64,000 bases of DNA from Lamellibrachia columna (Eukaryota > Annelida > Polychaeta > Sabellida > Siboglinidae): positions 31,922,536 through 31,986,535 of the forward strand of contig OY759273.1 of NCBI GenBank assembly GCA_963662155.1, in the 5' to 3' direction. Below the pieces are notes generated by a model. It did no database searches and was not told the origin of the DNA. It saw only the letters and a program-made list of their open reading frames with translations. The position numbers and the translations under genes were made by a program. Below, one piece after another: positions 1 to 13,481 of the stretch; within the stretch, counting starts at the first letter, position 1; the number at the start of each line of letters is the position of its first letter.

Positions 1-1960
1 CAGTTATGTCTGTTAAAGGTGCTGTCCACGCACACAAGATTTATCGTCTAGGTTATTGCAATTCACTCTTGCACAATCAACCGTCGTCCCAGACAAATTG
101 GATCGTATTCCACGTACGGCGAGTGCCACCTGCCTAGTGGACCGCATCTGTAGGCGTGACTGTCGCGTGTGGTACAGAATCTGGTCACCTTCAACAGTGA
201 CCTTGACAGCCAGATGCGTTCTAGTATCACCTCACTTGGCGGAACAGCTGTAACAGAAAAGACGCGATGGACATCCAAAAGAAATGAATCTGCGACGCTG
301 CATTTGGCTTAACGGTTCCGCGACTGTGGAATGCATTTCCTGCAGGTCAGGCCAACTGGCCCCCTCAACATTGCCCCCGTTATACCTTATCAGGTCATTT
401 TATTGCAATTACAAACGGGGGCAATGATCAAAAGGCAATTTTTCCCGAGAGGAATGTTTTGAAATTACAAAAAAAAACACTTTTTAAATTTTCATTAAAA
501 GGTAACTTGCTAGGATCAAAGTCCTTGGTAAAAGGGGCAAACTGCTCCAAAAGTGCAATATATTTGGGGTAATGTCTCCAAAGGGACGTTTTTCGTTGTA
601 ACAAGGACGCGGTTTCTCTAAAATGGCAATTTTCGATGAAAGTCGTATAAAATTGCAACTATCTGGGAGCTAATATCTGAATAGGTACTTTCTATTATAA
701 AATGGACAAATTGTTCCATAAAGTGGGGGGAAATCCCAAAAGGACCTTTTATCTTGGTAACGAAGAATTCAGTCAGGTCACTAATGGGCACTTTTCATGG
801 TAACAGTGGACACAGTTTTCCATAATATAATAATTTCCTTTCAGCGGTCAGACGACGAGAATACTGGACGCATAGTCACATAATGAATGTTTTTTCAAAA
901 CGGCACATTTCTCATAAAAGGCCAAGTTATTGGGACAAAGTTTCAAACGTGCACTTTGGTGAGAAAGGTTCCAGGTTTTCGTAAATTGACTTATACATGG
1001 TATTACAATTTAGTATGTGTGTGCAAAAATTTTTCTTGGACAATTCTGTTAGAAACAGCTGTTTATCGCAAACACACATTTCACAGTTAACAGTTGACAT
1101 GTAGCAGGTAAACTGCTTAGGTAGGAAACCTGATTTGGCAAAATAAATTATTTTTGCTACACTTTTGATGCTCCTAGTTATATTTTACAACGTCACTAAG
1201 GTGACACATTATGGTGAACACTGAATTTAATGCAGCCTACAGGTCAATAATTATATTATTTTGCCAATTTAAAAAGGGAGAGTAAAGGACAATGCATGCT
1301 CTTGGTCGCGTCACACGCACGCACTTACACGAGATCATACCAGAACAACACTCTGATTTCTTATGTCAATTCGTGCTGCTAAACTTAGTCAATTTTAGCA
1401 CTTATATAAAACAAACTGTTTAATAACTAGTTAAAAAACAATATATTTATCCAGTATTTTGTATTATGGTAGAGAATACTTACTGTATTAGTTTTACCAC
1501 TTATTGCTTTTACCAATTATTCAGTATTTGTTTGTTTGTTTGCTTAAATAGTTTAGCTAATACTATAATTTATATCAACTGGTCCAGCTATTTAATATTA
1601 AAAAAAATAATTTTATACCATGATTTATTGTACTACATAATATTATTGGGTCGCATTGATCCATGAATTAACACTACATAAATATCGTATCACTACATTG
1701 TTTTATAGGTACGTTATTAAACTCTGTGTTACACCACTAAAACAATTATTATGTTGGTTCTTTCCTGTCAGTTATATATTTGTCTTTTGTCAGCACGAAA
1801 CCCTTCTATCCATTTAATTATAGAACCTCCTATTCCATGAGCTGTTAGCTTAAATGACAGTCTATGGTGTCAACTTAAAACGTTTACGAAACTTTCATAC
1901 ACCATCTACTAATTATTGAATTGTTAAAAAAATACACAAGAATCAAGAATACGCGTTATA
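1..1960. other. Gene-free AT-rich stretch
   Basis: I see no supportable exon here. Between about 420 and 1000 the sequence has a loose, badly decayed periodicity of roughly 65-70 bases (recurring GGTAAC/TTGTAAC blocks next to 'gggac..ttt' blocks), which looks like an old tandem repeat. The rest is AT-rich single-copy-looking DNA. Short open frames are dispersed without splice context or protein-like composition. Confidence 0.4.
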
Positions 1961-1984
1961 AAAATCCCGTTACACTTACTTATG

Positions 1985-2366
1985 ACCCGTTCACACGAGC
2001 GATTAGTTGCCCAATTGCTCGGTCTCTTGACAACGTGCAGCTAAGCTATGCGCGCGTTCACACGAGCAACGTGTCTAGACACTGCACGTGCAACCTATTT
2101 ATTACATTACGTTCTGATTAAAGGTCACGACGGGTACACTTGCACTCGGTCGCGGCGGTCGCTGTTTGGTCACTGATTCCAATTGTCGGCCGACAGATGC
2201 CCGAATTGGACCCAGCCGTAACTCCGGCGACACAACAGTACACACACAAAATTGGCTTCACTAATCTTGACGCACTAGGATGTTCACACAGGCAATTATT
2301 TCCCCGATTGTTAGGGCGACATGGTTTTGCCCGATCAATTGTTGAACAATTGTGTGAACGGACCGT
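1985..2366. mobile_element. PIF/Harbinger-like MITE
   Basis: The ends are imperfect inverted repeats. The left end reads GACCCGTTCACACGAGCGA and the complement of the right end reads CGGTCCGTTCACACAATTG, sharing the core CCGTTCACAC. The inside is rich in CAATTG/CGGGCA-type words and holds no transposase. A 'CCGTTCACAC' terminus is common in PIF/Harbinger elements. I could not identify a clean 3-bp target duplication, so the exact edges and superfamily are uncertain. Confidence 0.4.
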
Positions 2367-2817
2367 TGTGTGGGCCTGTAACACCCGGTTTAGGAGTATC
2401 ATCCAAATCCCTTCTCATTGTCTGATACATAGCAAAGGCTACTCTTTCCACAAGTTGGTGTAAAATTCTGGGCATCAGCCTGAGAGTATGTAAAGAGTTG
2501 CCGGCCTTAATACGTTTTGTATCTAGCAGTCAGTCCAACAAACGTGACATTCCTTTGAAAGAGCCGGCGATGCAGGTGGGTAACATAAGACCTGTGTTAC
2601 AAAGTAGATAAAAGATAGGTCCTAAGCTGTGAAACGCGAGGACGATATGTCAGATTACTGCATCACGGCCTTTTATTGAAAGCATTGTCTTGGGGTTTTT
2701 TCTTCTCACGCGACCAAGATGGGCTCAACTCTAACATCGACTTACGTGAAAAGTTGATTGAGACAGTAGCTTTAATCTGCCGATCGCCTTAATCTGCACA
2801 TTTAACACGATTTAGCA

Positions 2818-3000
2818 AGATTGTCAGATGGCAAGTGGACAAGGAAGCCATTGGCTTAACGAGAGTCCAACACTTTTATCACCTATCTATAGCCAAATCT
2901 TTTATTTTTAAACATATTCACACTACAAGCATTAACACAATCATTTGACAGTTTGTTCCATTAATTTTTCACCCTCTGTGAGAATGAGTACTTTCTCATG
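2818..3000 (-). mobile_element. LINE 3' tail, minus-strand copy
   Basis: Read on the minus strand, this matches the last codons and 3' UTR of the LINE at 34.2-35.6 kb: the 'RKYSFSQR'-type coding end, the 'GTGTTAATGCT' block and the 'CCAATGGCTTCCTTGTCCACTTGCC' type tail. It is a 5'-truncated fragment with no coding capacity. At least six related tails occur in this window. Confidence 0.6.
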
Positions 3001-4400
3001 TCCAACCTACACTGTTCCTTAAATAATGGGTGATTATTTTAACTTGGCAGCAATTGGGGAAAACGTACGTGCTCGTTTATTAAACAAGTACTTGTTTAAT
3101 TATTAAACCGACTGCGCATATTTAAACTATGCACGCTGTGGAGCTGATGTGCTGAGAACAAGGGGCGTTATGGATACGATGCGTAGGCGTATGGAAAACA
3201 AACAGTTACACCCACAAACCTTACGACGATATCCAGTTGTCTCTGCGAACACCTAACGACTGCGATACTGACTTGAAAATAGCGATATCAATGAAGTAAT
3301 GACTGTGTCTAGGCCCTATTTCCTTAGGCGAAATTGATTTAGATACAATGGACCTAATCCTGGCGTCGTTATCAGAAACTCGTACTGATATATGCAGGCG
3401 GTGAACGCAATTATAGTAGTAACAGCACTTAGCAAACTGTAGTACTTACTGGCTTTCAATATCACAAAACAACGTATTTTCATTTACCCTTTTAAAATTG
3501 ATATTTTAATAAATCTATGTTGTATACGACTTCAAGAGGTGTAGTTCGCCACAGGGCGAACGGGCCAATGGTGGAATTCATACTGTCCATAAATGTCATG
3601 TAAGGATTATTTTTCCCGAGGCAGCGACTGTCTATCCCAATTAAATGTGTTGGCCTACGTCACTAGTTTGCCTAACGGTGTTTTCTTGCCTCACAAATGG
3701 CTGCTGACGTATCATTGACATCGACGTGTGCCAGTGTCTGCCACTAGGCTGGCACATTGCACCAGCTGTCCGTTGCTTCACACACTATTAGTCCGAGAGC
3801 CAATTTCCCAGAGGGTGTTGGCGGCCAAATCTTAAGCATCAAAGAAGTACACATTTTACCTGCAATTTTGTGTTTATTTTTGCCTTAACGTGGCATTTCC
3901 CATGCGAATATTAACTAATTGAGCAACAATGCAATAACTAATACCATAGCAATATGTTAACAACAATTATTAAAGAATCTGAGCTACTAGGTTTAGGGAA
4001 ACCCCTCTTAGAATTGTAAGATTTGCGCCTTAGCCGCAAATACCCGTAATGGAAAATTGGCTGCACCATTTTAGGGATACCACAACCCAATTGTACACCA
4101 GGGCTAGAAATGTTCCAGAATCACCCCCAGGGCCGAGGAGCCTGTAGTAGCAAACCAACTGTGTAGTGGGTGTTGAACGAAACCATATTGAGCTGGTGTT
4201 GGCCCACGGGCGGGTGTTATGTTGAACGCCTTCCCGTTCCTGCATGTCTGCAGCGAGGGTGTTTCCCTGGTAGCAGTCAACCGAGTCATTCATTAATGAC
4301 AAAAACATTTGCTCCTTGCACACGTGTTTTTTACGCGACCCTTACAAACGTTACAATCGATCTGTCACCAACTATATTTCGCGTGGCTCTATTTCCTATA
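3001..4400. other. Gene-free stretch
   Basis: No exon, RNA gene or clear repeat was recognised. Overlapping short open frames at 4030-4466 on both strands have no splice signals and no recognisable domain. Confidence 0.3.
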
Positions 4401-4418
4401 CAAAAGAATAATGTGAAG

Positions 4419-4690
4419 TATCAAGGCAGACTAGATATCAGTACTCATTCCAACAGAGAACAATAAATTAATAGAACACATTATCTACAGAATGGGCAAA
4501 TGCTGCCAGTGTGAAAATGCTTAAAAACAAAACTGACAAATATCTCAGGGGGCAGGTTACACATAGATGAAGACTTTTTGGACTCTCGATAAGCCAATGA
4601 CTTCCTTGTTAAGTTGCCACCCAGGCTTTTTACCATAGACGACAGTCTTGTTAAATATGTTATTTTGGTCGTCAGTCTTTCTTTTCCTTC
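4419..4690 (+). mobile_element. LINE 3' tail, plus-strand copy
   Basis: This matches the 3' end of the 34-kb LINE: AGAACAATAAATTAAT, then CTGACAAATATCTCAG, GCAGGTTACACATAGATGA and the TCGATAAGCCAATGACTTCC block. It is a 5'-truncated dead copy. Confidence 0.65.
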
Positions 4691-7320
4691 GTGGTCCACC
4701 TGAAGGTTTTTAAGATGTATTTTCATCCTCATTTCACAAAACGTGGCCGATTCAGCTACTTCGTCTTCTAGTGGTGAGCTAGGCCGTCATACTATTGTAA
4801 ATTATTAGTTTCCCCATGTTGCTTTTGTGGTCTTTTTGTGGCCAGAATATTAACTTTGTTTCGAAAACGTTTCACGTGTAAGGTTGAACGTTGTCTCGTA
4901 TTCACTCGGTTGCCGAGCTATTGTGTTGGTCGGGCAGAACTGAAAAGTAGACATATATTCATACATTATGGTCCTGTATTAGGCCACTTCTCGTGACGGA
5001 CTTTCAGGCCGTGTCACACGACTGACTATAAAATATGTTTCCGTTATCCGCCAGCTTTCTGAACCACATAGATGTGAGGACAGGTTATATCTTGAGCTCC
5101 GTTCTTCTTGGTGATGTACTGGTTTCAGTCTGACGAAAGCTCTCTTGGTCTTATTCATTTGATTCTTCTGATATCAACATTTTCTTTTCCATGTGTGCAT
5201 TCTTTGTTACCCAGGTAGGTGAAGGTATCTGTGGTGTCAAGTTATTCATGTTCAAGATATACCATTATATGAATTCGGTTCAGTTCCATTACCTCGGATT
5301 TCTTTTCATTTACCTTACGTCATGTAGCTACACTAAATAAAACGTAACATTTATGAATAAAAGTAAATTACCCCCTTATGGAAAAGTTAATTAATAAAAT
5401 GAAATTAACCTTTTATGGTAACTTAAATATTAAAATAAAATCAACTGAGTCAATTAAATTAACAAACAAATTAACAAAATAATTGAAATCAACCCCTCCC
5501 TTCCATGATATTCTTAACATGTCGTCGATTTGGACATTCAATAAAACAACCATGACGTATGTCATGATATTAAGTTTTTTTCTTGCTGAATCGAAATGGC
5601 ATTGTATTCTGCGAAATTGTCGTAGCGTTTGAAACCGAAGATGCGCTGGTACCGCATCGCAACCGAACAGCTTAGAAAACGACGACCAGACGAAGTTAAT
5701 GGCAGTCATGTCGTAATCACTTCTTTCTGGTTGCATCTGGTCACTGCGATCCAGTTTCATTGTCCTTCCAGTTCCAAAATTAATTTTGCGCGTTCTGTAA
5801 CAGATAGTTTTTCAATGCAACCGCAGAAACGCGGGGATATTGACATGCTCTATGAAAGATGGAATACTTGATATATAATAATGCCCGCTACAATGACAAC
5901 TGGCCGACATCAATGACTAGGCAACTATGTTTTTTTTGTTAATGACTTACGATGGTGGGAATGGATACCGCGATACGTCATGAAAACTATAGGTACGCCT
6001 TAATACATTATTTTGGCGTTGTTAAATTATCGAAGATTCTGTGTGATTTATTATTGGCTTTCAATTCCGTTCATACGCGATCTTCCTACGAAGTAGATGT
6101 CCATGTCTCAGTTTGGTTTAGTATGTATGTTTGATAGCTAGACGTTATCGCTTCCAGAAACCCCACTTCTCGTTCTAACCCAATGCATCTGCGCGAGATG
6201 AATTCTGAAAACTATGCACAACATAATGTATTTCTTATTGTTTGTAGGAGACAATCAGAAAGACATCCCTCGCCATTATGGCTTTCAAACACTGTTTCTA
6301 CTAAATAATTTGTCGCCAGAATATGTGCCACGTGAGCGCTCAACGGAGAGCCAGTCCATTTCTGACTGACAATTGATTAAAGAATCGGTCTCCGTCACAT
6401 CATAATCATTGTGGACCCTTAATGCAGAGTGTATGCTGCCTATCGCTATCAAGATGTTGGTCTTGCGTCGTCAGTATTATATGACACGATGTTACATCGG
6501 ACAATACCATGCGCTTCATCAAGTCTCCGCTCCGGTTCCCGACGATGTTGACACAATATATGTGTTCGTGTTGTATTTCACTATCTCTGGTGATGAACGA
6601 GGCATGTGGCTATCTGATATCTGTATCATTGTGTAGTTATATGTGGCGTTTTCGTAGCGGCATTGCGATACTATTTCGACTGAGCGTTACATTGCTCTTT
6701 GCAAGATAACTGTCACCTGTAACACTTTATGAACGGCTCATCAGCCTCGTGGAGCAGTGAGCACATGCTGCATCTGCACACACACCCGTTCGTTCACCTC
6801 AGCACGTCCGCACCCTGCATGTCCCCCTGCATGTCCCCGCCTTTACGTGGAAGGTCGCATGCACATCCGCACGCGCTAAAACACGCACGCACGTCCAGGT
6901 GTGGAAACAGGTGGCTAACATTAATTGCTATCTGCTGTCAATCAACTGACATACGACGCGGGCAGCTTTCAGCGAAACTCATGATGATTCGCCAGGCCAA
7001 GTTGCGGTTAGACACTCCGATTCACCTATCAGCCGCGTGCATGCGCGCCCCCGAGCCTGCACAATTGCTACCGTCGTCGTCACTGTCGAAACTTAGCTCA
7101 AATTCGTCAGCATTGCAGCGGAACGCGTCTCCGGGAGAGTTCTGTCAGCAGTCTCATCACCCAGGGTCCTACGGTGCAGCGAAATCGGCAACTTGGCGAT
7201 GTATACCACAGGACTGCATCACAGGTAAATGGCAACCACCACACACATCAACGACACCGGCTATGAAGTTTTGTTGTAAAGCGGCATCATAATTTTAATA
7301 GGAATCATCACACAGAGAAA
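4691..7320. other. Gene-free stretch, mild GC rise at 6.7-7.3 kb
   Basis: Nothing here can be supported as a gene. The 187-codon open frame at 6729-7292 is His/Ser/Pro-rich and starts inside low-complexity 'CACACACCCGTTCG' type sequence. It has no recognisable domain and no convincing splice sites. It could be a partial exon, but I do not call it. Confidence 0.3.
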
Positions 7321-7329
7321 GTGGTTCAG

Positions 7330-7480
7330 TTACAGCAACAACTACAACAACACCACCATCATCAACAACAACAAAAACAACACTACTACTACTACCACTG
7401 CCACTACTACCACCACCACCACTACTACTACTATTACAGCTACTACCACCACCACTACTGCTAATAATACTCAAATTTGT
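7330..7480. repeat. Mixed trinucleotide microsatellite (CAA/ACT/CAC)
   Basis: Imperfect runs of CAA, then ACT/CCA triplets, follow one another over about 140 bases. The tract lies upstream of the degraded LINE and shows no other function. Confidence 0.75.
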
Positions 7481-7899
7481 GCCAAAGCAAAGGGTTTGAC
7501 AAAGGAAAGCACGAAGACTTGTATGAAATACTTCAACAATTAAAATTTAAATTGATGGCGAAATAAGTGAATATACTTCGATAAAATGAAGTGTATGACA
7601 GGGAATCGTTTTATCTTCGCACTTGATTTCATTATACAGTGTAATTATACTAAGATAAATTAAGGACCTAGAATGCATAAGAGAAGAGGACAAACCATAT
7701 ACTTAATCACCTATTTTGTCAAAATTGTTGGCTTAAATCTATAATAATCATTGGCAGACACTTGCAACGAGGATGTCATCTACTAAGTATCGGTCGTGTG
7801 TCGAGGTTACCCGGGAGCCCTTGATCTGCAGATCTTGGTTCAGTGGAGGTTCCGGGTGAATGTAATGCATGCCATCTCTTTCTCTTTTCTCCTCTGCTT

Positions 7900-10432
7900 T
7901 TATCCGTCTCATCCAAAAAGTGCTACCAAAACGATTCGTTGAAGGATAACTATAGACCTACAATGAAGAGTAAAAGCATTGATATAAAAGCTAACGGTAA
8001 ACCATGGTTTAATCAAGCCTGTAAAGAAAGGAGAAAACTTTCAAACCAAAGCAGTGTACTGCAAAGATAAAACTGATGTTAATAGATGACGCCAAACATA
8101 ATGCAAGTAGGAACTATAAAAAAGAAATTAACAAGCAGGGCAAATTGTATTTTAAAGATTTTCCAAATAAATGAAGAAATATGAAGAGTAAGAATCCAAA
8201 GGACTACTGGAAAATTATTAATGAGTCGAAAGGTGACAAAGGTAAAGAAGTCCATACAGTTAATACCAACACTTTTTTGAACACTTTAAGAAGTTAAGTT
8301 TTAGTGAGGCGGAGGATCAGAATGACTATGATTATGAAAATTTTGCAAACAATAATAATAAAATTTTTTAAATAGTACGTTTACTGCTGGGGAAGTAAGC
8401 AAGGCTATACATAAAAAACAATAAAGCGTGTGGGTTGGATCTAATTCTAAATGAGTTCCTAAAACATTTTGGGGATTGTATGATCTCTGTGTATGCTAAA
8501 TTGTTTAATGTCATATTAAAATCTGGCCATATTCCTAAAGATTGGGCCATGGGTATTATTTTGCCCATTTATGAAAATAAGGGTCCTGTAACTGATCCAG
8601 ACAAGTACGCACTGTTCATTTGGTTTTGTAAATTATTCACCTCTGTCAGAATAATAGATTAACTGAATATGTTGATGAATTGGGAATAATGGGGAGGAAC
8701 AAACTGGATTTCGGCATGATTATTCCACAATGGATCATGTATTTGTCTTACATTTTTTTTATTGATTTATATTTAAACAAAAGGAAGCGTTTATACTGTG
8801 CCTTTGTAGACTACAGAAAAAGCTTTTGACACTGTAAACAGAACATTCCTATGGTTGAAATTATTATCAACTAATATTGATGGCAACATTTTCACTGTGA
8901 TATTTAACTTATATAATGAAGCTAAATCATGTATTATGAATACATTTATAAAACATTTGTCACCTTTCTTCCCATACAATATTGGAGTTCGACAAGGCGA
9001 AAATTTGTCACCACTATAATGTTTGCATTATTTCTGAATGATCTCGAAACACATCTGGTTAACATACATTTCCAGTCTTATGGAAAATTGTTTTGAAAAA
9101 GAGGACATTGGTGTGTATCTATAGCTTTTTGTGTTGCTGTATGCTGGTGATACAATTGTATTAGCATAGTCACCTACTCAGTTACAATCTGGCCTTGATG
9201 CTCTATTTAACTATTGCGAAACTTGGAAACTGCATGTTAATACTGCCAAAACTAAGGTGTTAGTATTCTCAAGGGGTAAGAATAGAAAATTGCCAGAATT
9301 TAAATTTTGACCAAATAAGCTTGCCATTGTAGAAAGTATACCTATCTAGGCATTAATTTGAACTATAATGGTAGATTTTCTAAAGCAATCAGACATTTAT
9401 ATGAACAGGCAAACCGAGCAATGTTATGTTTAATTTCTAAAGCTAGGAAGCTAAAAACGTCCTGTTGATATCCAGTTAGAATTATTTGATTTCCTTACAT
9501 GCCCAATCTTGTTATATGGATATGAAGTATGGGGATGTGAAAATATTATGTTAAGTTTGTAAAATTTTACTTGGGGTAAACGATAGAACACATACTTTCA
9601 TGGTTTAAGGAGAACTTGGGCAATTTCCACTAAATATTAACATAAACAGTAGATTATTGCATTTTTGGGAAAACTATTGACAGGGAAGGAATCTAAACTG
9701 TCTTGCATAATGTCTCAATTATTATATCAATTATCTGTTAAAAATATCGTTGAATCCCCCTGGATTACTCATGTTAAATACATTTTAAATAGCACTGGCC
9801 TGTCTAACTTGTGGCTGAATCAAGAAATAGTTAATTTTAAATGGGTTAAAGAGTTGTCAAATTAAAACTTACTGACTAGTATCATCAGTAGTGGGGTAGT
9901 AATATTTGTAATAGCGATAGGTGTACAACTTACAGAATAATTAAATATGATTTTAAAATGGAGAAATATTTGCTAGTTTTACCACCAAATCTATCTAGAC
10001 CTTTGTGTAAATTTCGTACTTGTAATCACCGGTTGCCGATTCAGCAAGGCAGGTACAGTGGAATTGACAGGCGAGAGAGAGAGAGATATTTTGTACTCTG
10101 TGTGATTGTAATGACATTGGGGATGAGTTTCATTATTTGTTTAAATGTACTTTTTTCAAGAAGCTAGACTTAAGTTTATTTCTAGATATTATTTTGTGAG
10201 GCCAAACACTTTAACAATGGATCAGTTGTTTAATTTGTCAAGCCATGCAAAGCTAATTAAATTATGTAAATTCGTACATGAGATTTTAAATAGTTTTAAG
10301 TAATTTATAAGTACTATTGAAGCCTGGATAACATACACTTATAGCCACCTCATATTGTAACAGTATGCAACATTGTAATTCTCATGTAACCTATTAAGGT
10401 TCTTGAGAATAAAGTTTAATTGAACTGAATAG
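7900..10432 (+). mobile_element. Degraded non-LTR retrotransposon (LINE) with RT remnants
   Basis: Several frames together spell a reverse transcriptase. Upstream is a 'KPWFNQACKERRK' linker (about 8000). Then come 'LNEFLKHFG...LFNVILKSGHIPKDW' and 'PIYENKGPVTDP' (8440-8600), the palm motif 'FVDYRKAFDTVNR' (about 8805-8850), 'GVRQGENLSP' (about 8985), 'YAGDTIVLA' in place of the YADD box (about 9140), and 'KTKVLVFSRG' (about 9250). After this a 'DEFHYLFKC' zinc-knuckle-like end lies near 10120, and the frame closes at about 10300 with an AATAAA-like tail. Numerous frameshifts and stops make it inactive. The catalytic box carries A-to-G (YAGD). The 5' end is missing. Confidence 0.85.
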
Positions 10433-10466
10433 AGGTGGGGGTGTGCCACCAGAACCCCATGGAGCA

Positions 10467-10531
<65 letters not shown>

Positions 10532-10930
10532 AGGGAGATGGAGATGGAGAGGGAGAGGGAGAGGGAGAGGGAGGGAGAGGGAGATAAAGAGAGAAATCAA
10601 GAAATGTAGGGTCACCAAGAGATAATTATTGAACAATTTATCTAATATCTATTTTGTGAGGCCAAACACTTTAACAATGGATCAGTTGTTTAATTTGTCA
10701 AGCCATGCAAAGCTAATTAAATTATGTAAATTCGTACATGAGATTTTAAATAGTTTTAAGTAATTTATAAGTACTATTGAAGCCTGGATAACATACACTT
10801 ATAGCCACCTCATATTGTAACAGTATGCAACATTGTAATTCTCATGTAACCTATTAAGGTTCTTGAGAATAAAGTTTAATTGAACTGAATAGAGGTGGGG
10901 GTGTGCCACCAGAACCCCATGGAGCACATG

Positions 10931-10965
<35 letters not shown>

Positions 10966-11087
10966 AGGGAGAGGGAGATGGAGAGGGAGAGGGAGAGGGA
11001 GAGGGAGGGAGAGGGAGATAAAGAGAGAAATCAAGAAATGTAGGGTCACCAAGAGATAATTATTGAACAATTTATCTAATATCTATA
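10191..11087. repeat. Tandem duplication of LINE tail plus GA tract (2 copies)
   Basis: The block starting ATTTTGTGAGGCCAAACAC at 10191 restarts at 10650. Both copies run through the LINE 3' end, the 'GAGGTGGGGGTGTGCCACC' junction, a GA/GGGAGA microsatellite, and a 'GTCACCAAGAGATAATTATTG' segment. The LINE parts look identical, and the copies differ mainly in GA-tract length (about 459 vs 437 bases). Near identity implies a recent local duplication. Confidence 0.85.
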
Positions 11088-11262
11088 AGTGTAAGGTAAG
11101 CCCGGAACGTTTTCATTGGGAAATTTCCTCTTCGATGAAAGAGATAATTATCAGATTTAAACGGGGCACAAAGAGAGAAAATTAACTCTTTTTTTCCGGA
11201 CAAACAGGGGCATTTGCGCGGCACATACATGTATACCTCAGTATAGGGAGTACCCCCCCGGG
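11088..11262. mobile_element. Right half of a CCCGGG-ended TIR element
   Basis: This segment closely matches 15340-15518 of the intact copy (GTTTTCATTGGGAAATTTCC, GGGGCATTTGCGCGGCACAT, TATAGGGAGTACCCCCCCGGG). Its left end is lost where the LINE tail and GA tract abut. It is therefore a truncated second member of that family. Confidence 0.7.
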
Positions 11263-12590
11263 CTTTTTAAGCGTGTCTTTATATCGCTCTGGCCGCGACG
11301 GTTTCTCTGGCCATGGCTCAGATGAGAAAAAAGGACTAGTCCCGCGAGACGTGAGTCAATCATCCCAACACAGGGTCCCGTTTCATGCAGATTTTGGTCA
11401 GATCTAACTGAAAATTGAGGTGGTAGTCACGTGGGGTAGAACAGAAATTATGAAGTGAAACATGTATTAAGATAGAACACATTTTAATACGACGAAAAAC
11501 GTAGCTAGTGAATCTACGTAACGAGCTCAAATAAAATATTAGAGAACAGGATAAACGTTTTCTCTTTACCGAAAGCAGCACTGTCATTTAACTATACTGC
11601 AAGGAAGTTGATTATGAAGTTATACTGAATTGGCCTCCTCGAAACTGGACAATGGAAAACCCCCGCAAGATTTGATGACGTGCTACAAAAGAGCCTCCCA
11701 CTATGTAGATCAATAAACCATCATTGTATATGTGGTATAACATACACAAAGTAGAACATCTCAAAGGAGACTGTATGCCTTGTACTGTAGCATTTACTAA
11801 ACATTAAATAACTCAGGCGGAACTGAGTTATACCATTTACAAAACATATATGTGTCTAAAAACTTCAAAAGACGTCTTTATATATATTTGATTACTTTCT
11901 TTATGCAGCTTAAGCGCATCACCCTTAGCAAAACCTCCTCCGCAATCGTTACTACTCTTTCGTGATTAATTGATATGCGAAATGGTCGTTTTTCAAAAGC
12001 ACTAACCTCCATCGTTTTGGCCCATGGTCAACGACGGCGCGACAGCTGACAACAAGAATGACAATTAGGAGACTGAATGATACTCGCAGACACTCAGATG
12101 ACCGGTCTGTAAATGGACACCAGTGACAATTCAGGATTAGGCGTCAGTGGAACAATGCTCTGAGAAAGAGAGCCAGTAGGTCGTTGCTACACCCACACAT
12201 GCCTGACACAGACCGAGTCAGCTTATAGTATTTTTTCTCGTACATATTCGTGTTGTTCGAAATCGAATTTTCACACGTTTAGTTGTTGCAAAAACGGGTG
12301 TCCAGAATGCGTTACGGTAAGTGAATGTCACTTAGTAGTGGGACCCTCACATACAACAAAGATAGTCGGTGAAGCCAAATACGCTGACCATTAAAATATT
12401 AATGAATGCAACCCTTGATATTGCCCAAACACAAGGTGACCGGTGACAGAAAGTGACAGAAACAAGTACAGTAGAAAAACACAAGAAACACGAGAACATC
12501 TTCAGATATTATTACATTTCTGTGAATTTTAAATGTTTGCGTCTTCTTTTATCTTCATCCCGTGACCGGGACGGTCGTAGGGTGTCATTC
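11263..12590. other. Gene-free stretch
   Basis: No gene or repeat could be supported. The DNA is AT-rich with scattered short open frames. Confidence 0.3.
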
Positions 12591-12597
12591 ACACACA

Positions 12598-12732
12598 GTT
12601 CTTTCCTGAACACTGTTTTAACAGCACACTATGTGCGTTCTTTCCTTAACACTGTTTTAACAGCACACCATGTGCGTTCTTTCCTGAACACTGTTTTAAC
12701 AGCACACCATGTACGTTCTTTCCTTAACACTG
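12598..12732. repeat. 39-nt minisatellite (~3.5 copies)
   Basis: The unit TTCTTTCCTGAACACTG + TTTTAACAGCACACCATGTG repeats three to four times, with CT/TT and T/C variants between copies. Confidence 0.85.
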
Positions 12733-13020
12733 TTTGCTTGGGAGCCGTTCAACAATAATCATAAAAATGTTCACAAGAGTACAAAGAATACTCCTGCATT
12801 AATTAAAATGTTAACGAACAGTCGCGGGCTTCTATCTAGTGTTGTCTGTGTTGTTCTGAGATGTATTAGTGTTACAAGATCTTATAACGATCTACCACAT
12901 ACATCAGCTGATCAAGGCACAATGTTAAAATGTTTGTTAAACATGGTAAATGTTTGTCCTGTGAAACTGTCATTGTGTTCATTGTGTTCATTGTGTTCAT
13001 TGCAGTAATAAAATGTAAAG

Positions 13021-13175
13021 GTACGTTCTTATATAGCGCGGTATCCAGTCCGTGGGACTGTTCAAAGCGCTTTACACTTCACCAGACCAGTTCATTCCAA
13101 CGCCATTTCGACTTCTCTGGGAAGCATTCAGCCATGCTGCAATTACTGCGCCCGACGTTCTCACCGCGACGCCAC
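13021..13175. repeat. Dispersed repeat ('TAGCGC...GCTTTACACTTCACC')
   Basis: This segment shares with 46345-46465 the opening TAGCGC, a TTTACACTTCACC block and an almost identical core of about 37 bases beginning CTCTGGGAAGCATTCAGCC. Two copies this far apart indicate an interspersed element. I see neither coding capacity nor terminal repeats. Confidence 0.6.
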
Positions 13176-13481
13176 CGCCCCCCGTAATGATAACCAAACA
13201 GTTCATTCCTGGTTGCTCTGTCATACATGTCACACACTACAGAATACATCACGTCACTCTGGCTTTAAATATATTGAAAAATTTTCAACACAGAAACACT
13301 GTTTTTTTTCACTTTTACAGGCATTACTTCACCAGAAGTAGTTTCATGTGAAATGTTGCTCTTCTGGGCTGTTTTTGCATTGTTTGTATTTCATATAATG
13401 CTGCACAAATGATGTAAACAGGTAGGTTGAACAGTGTCAAATCTTTGTCTTTGTTTGTCCTGTCCTCAATAATGATACCCA

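Noticed and set aside
2140..2463. 107-codon frame
   Set aside because: Lies within the Harbinger-like MITE; no transposase motifs.
6729..7292. 187-codon frame
   Set aside because: Low-complexity His/Ser/Pro composition, no recognised domain, no convincing splice sites; kept only as a remark.
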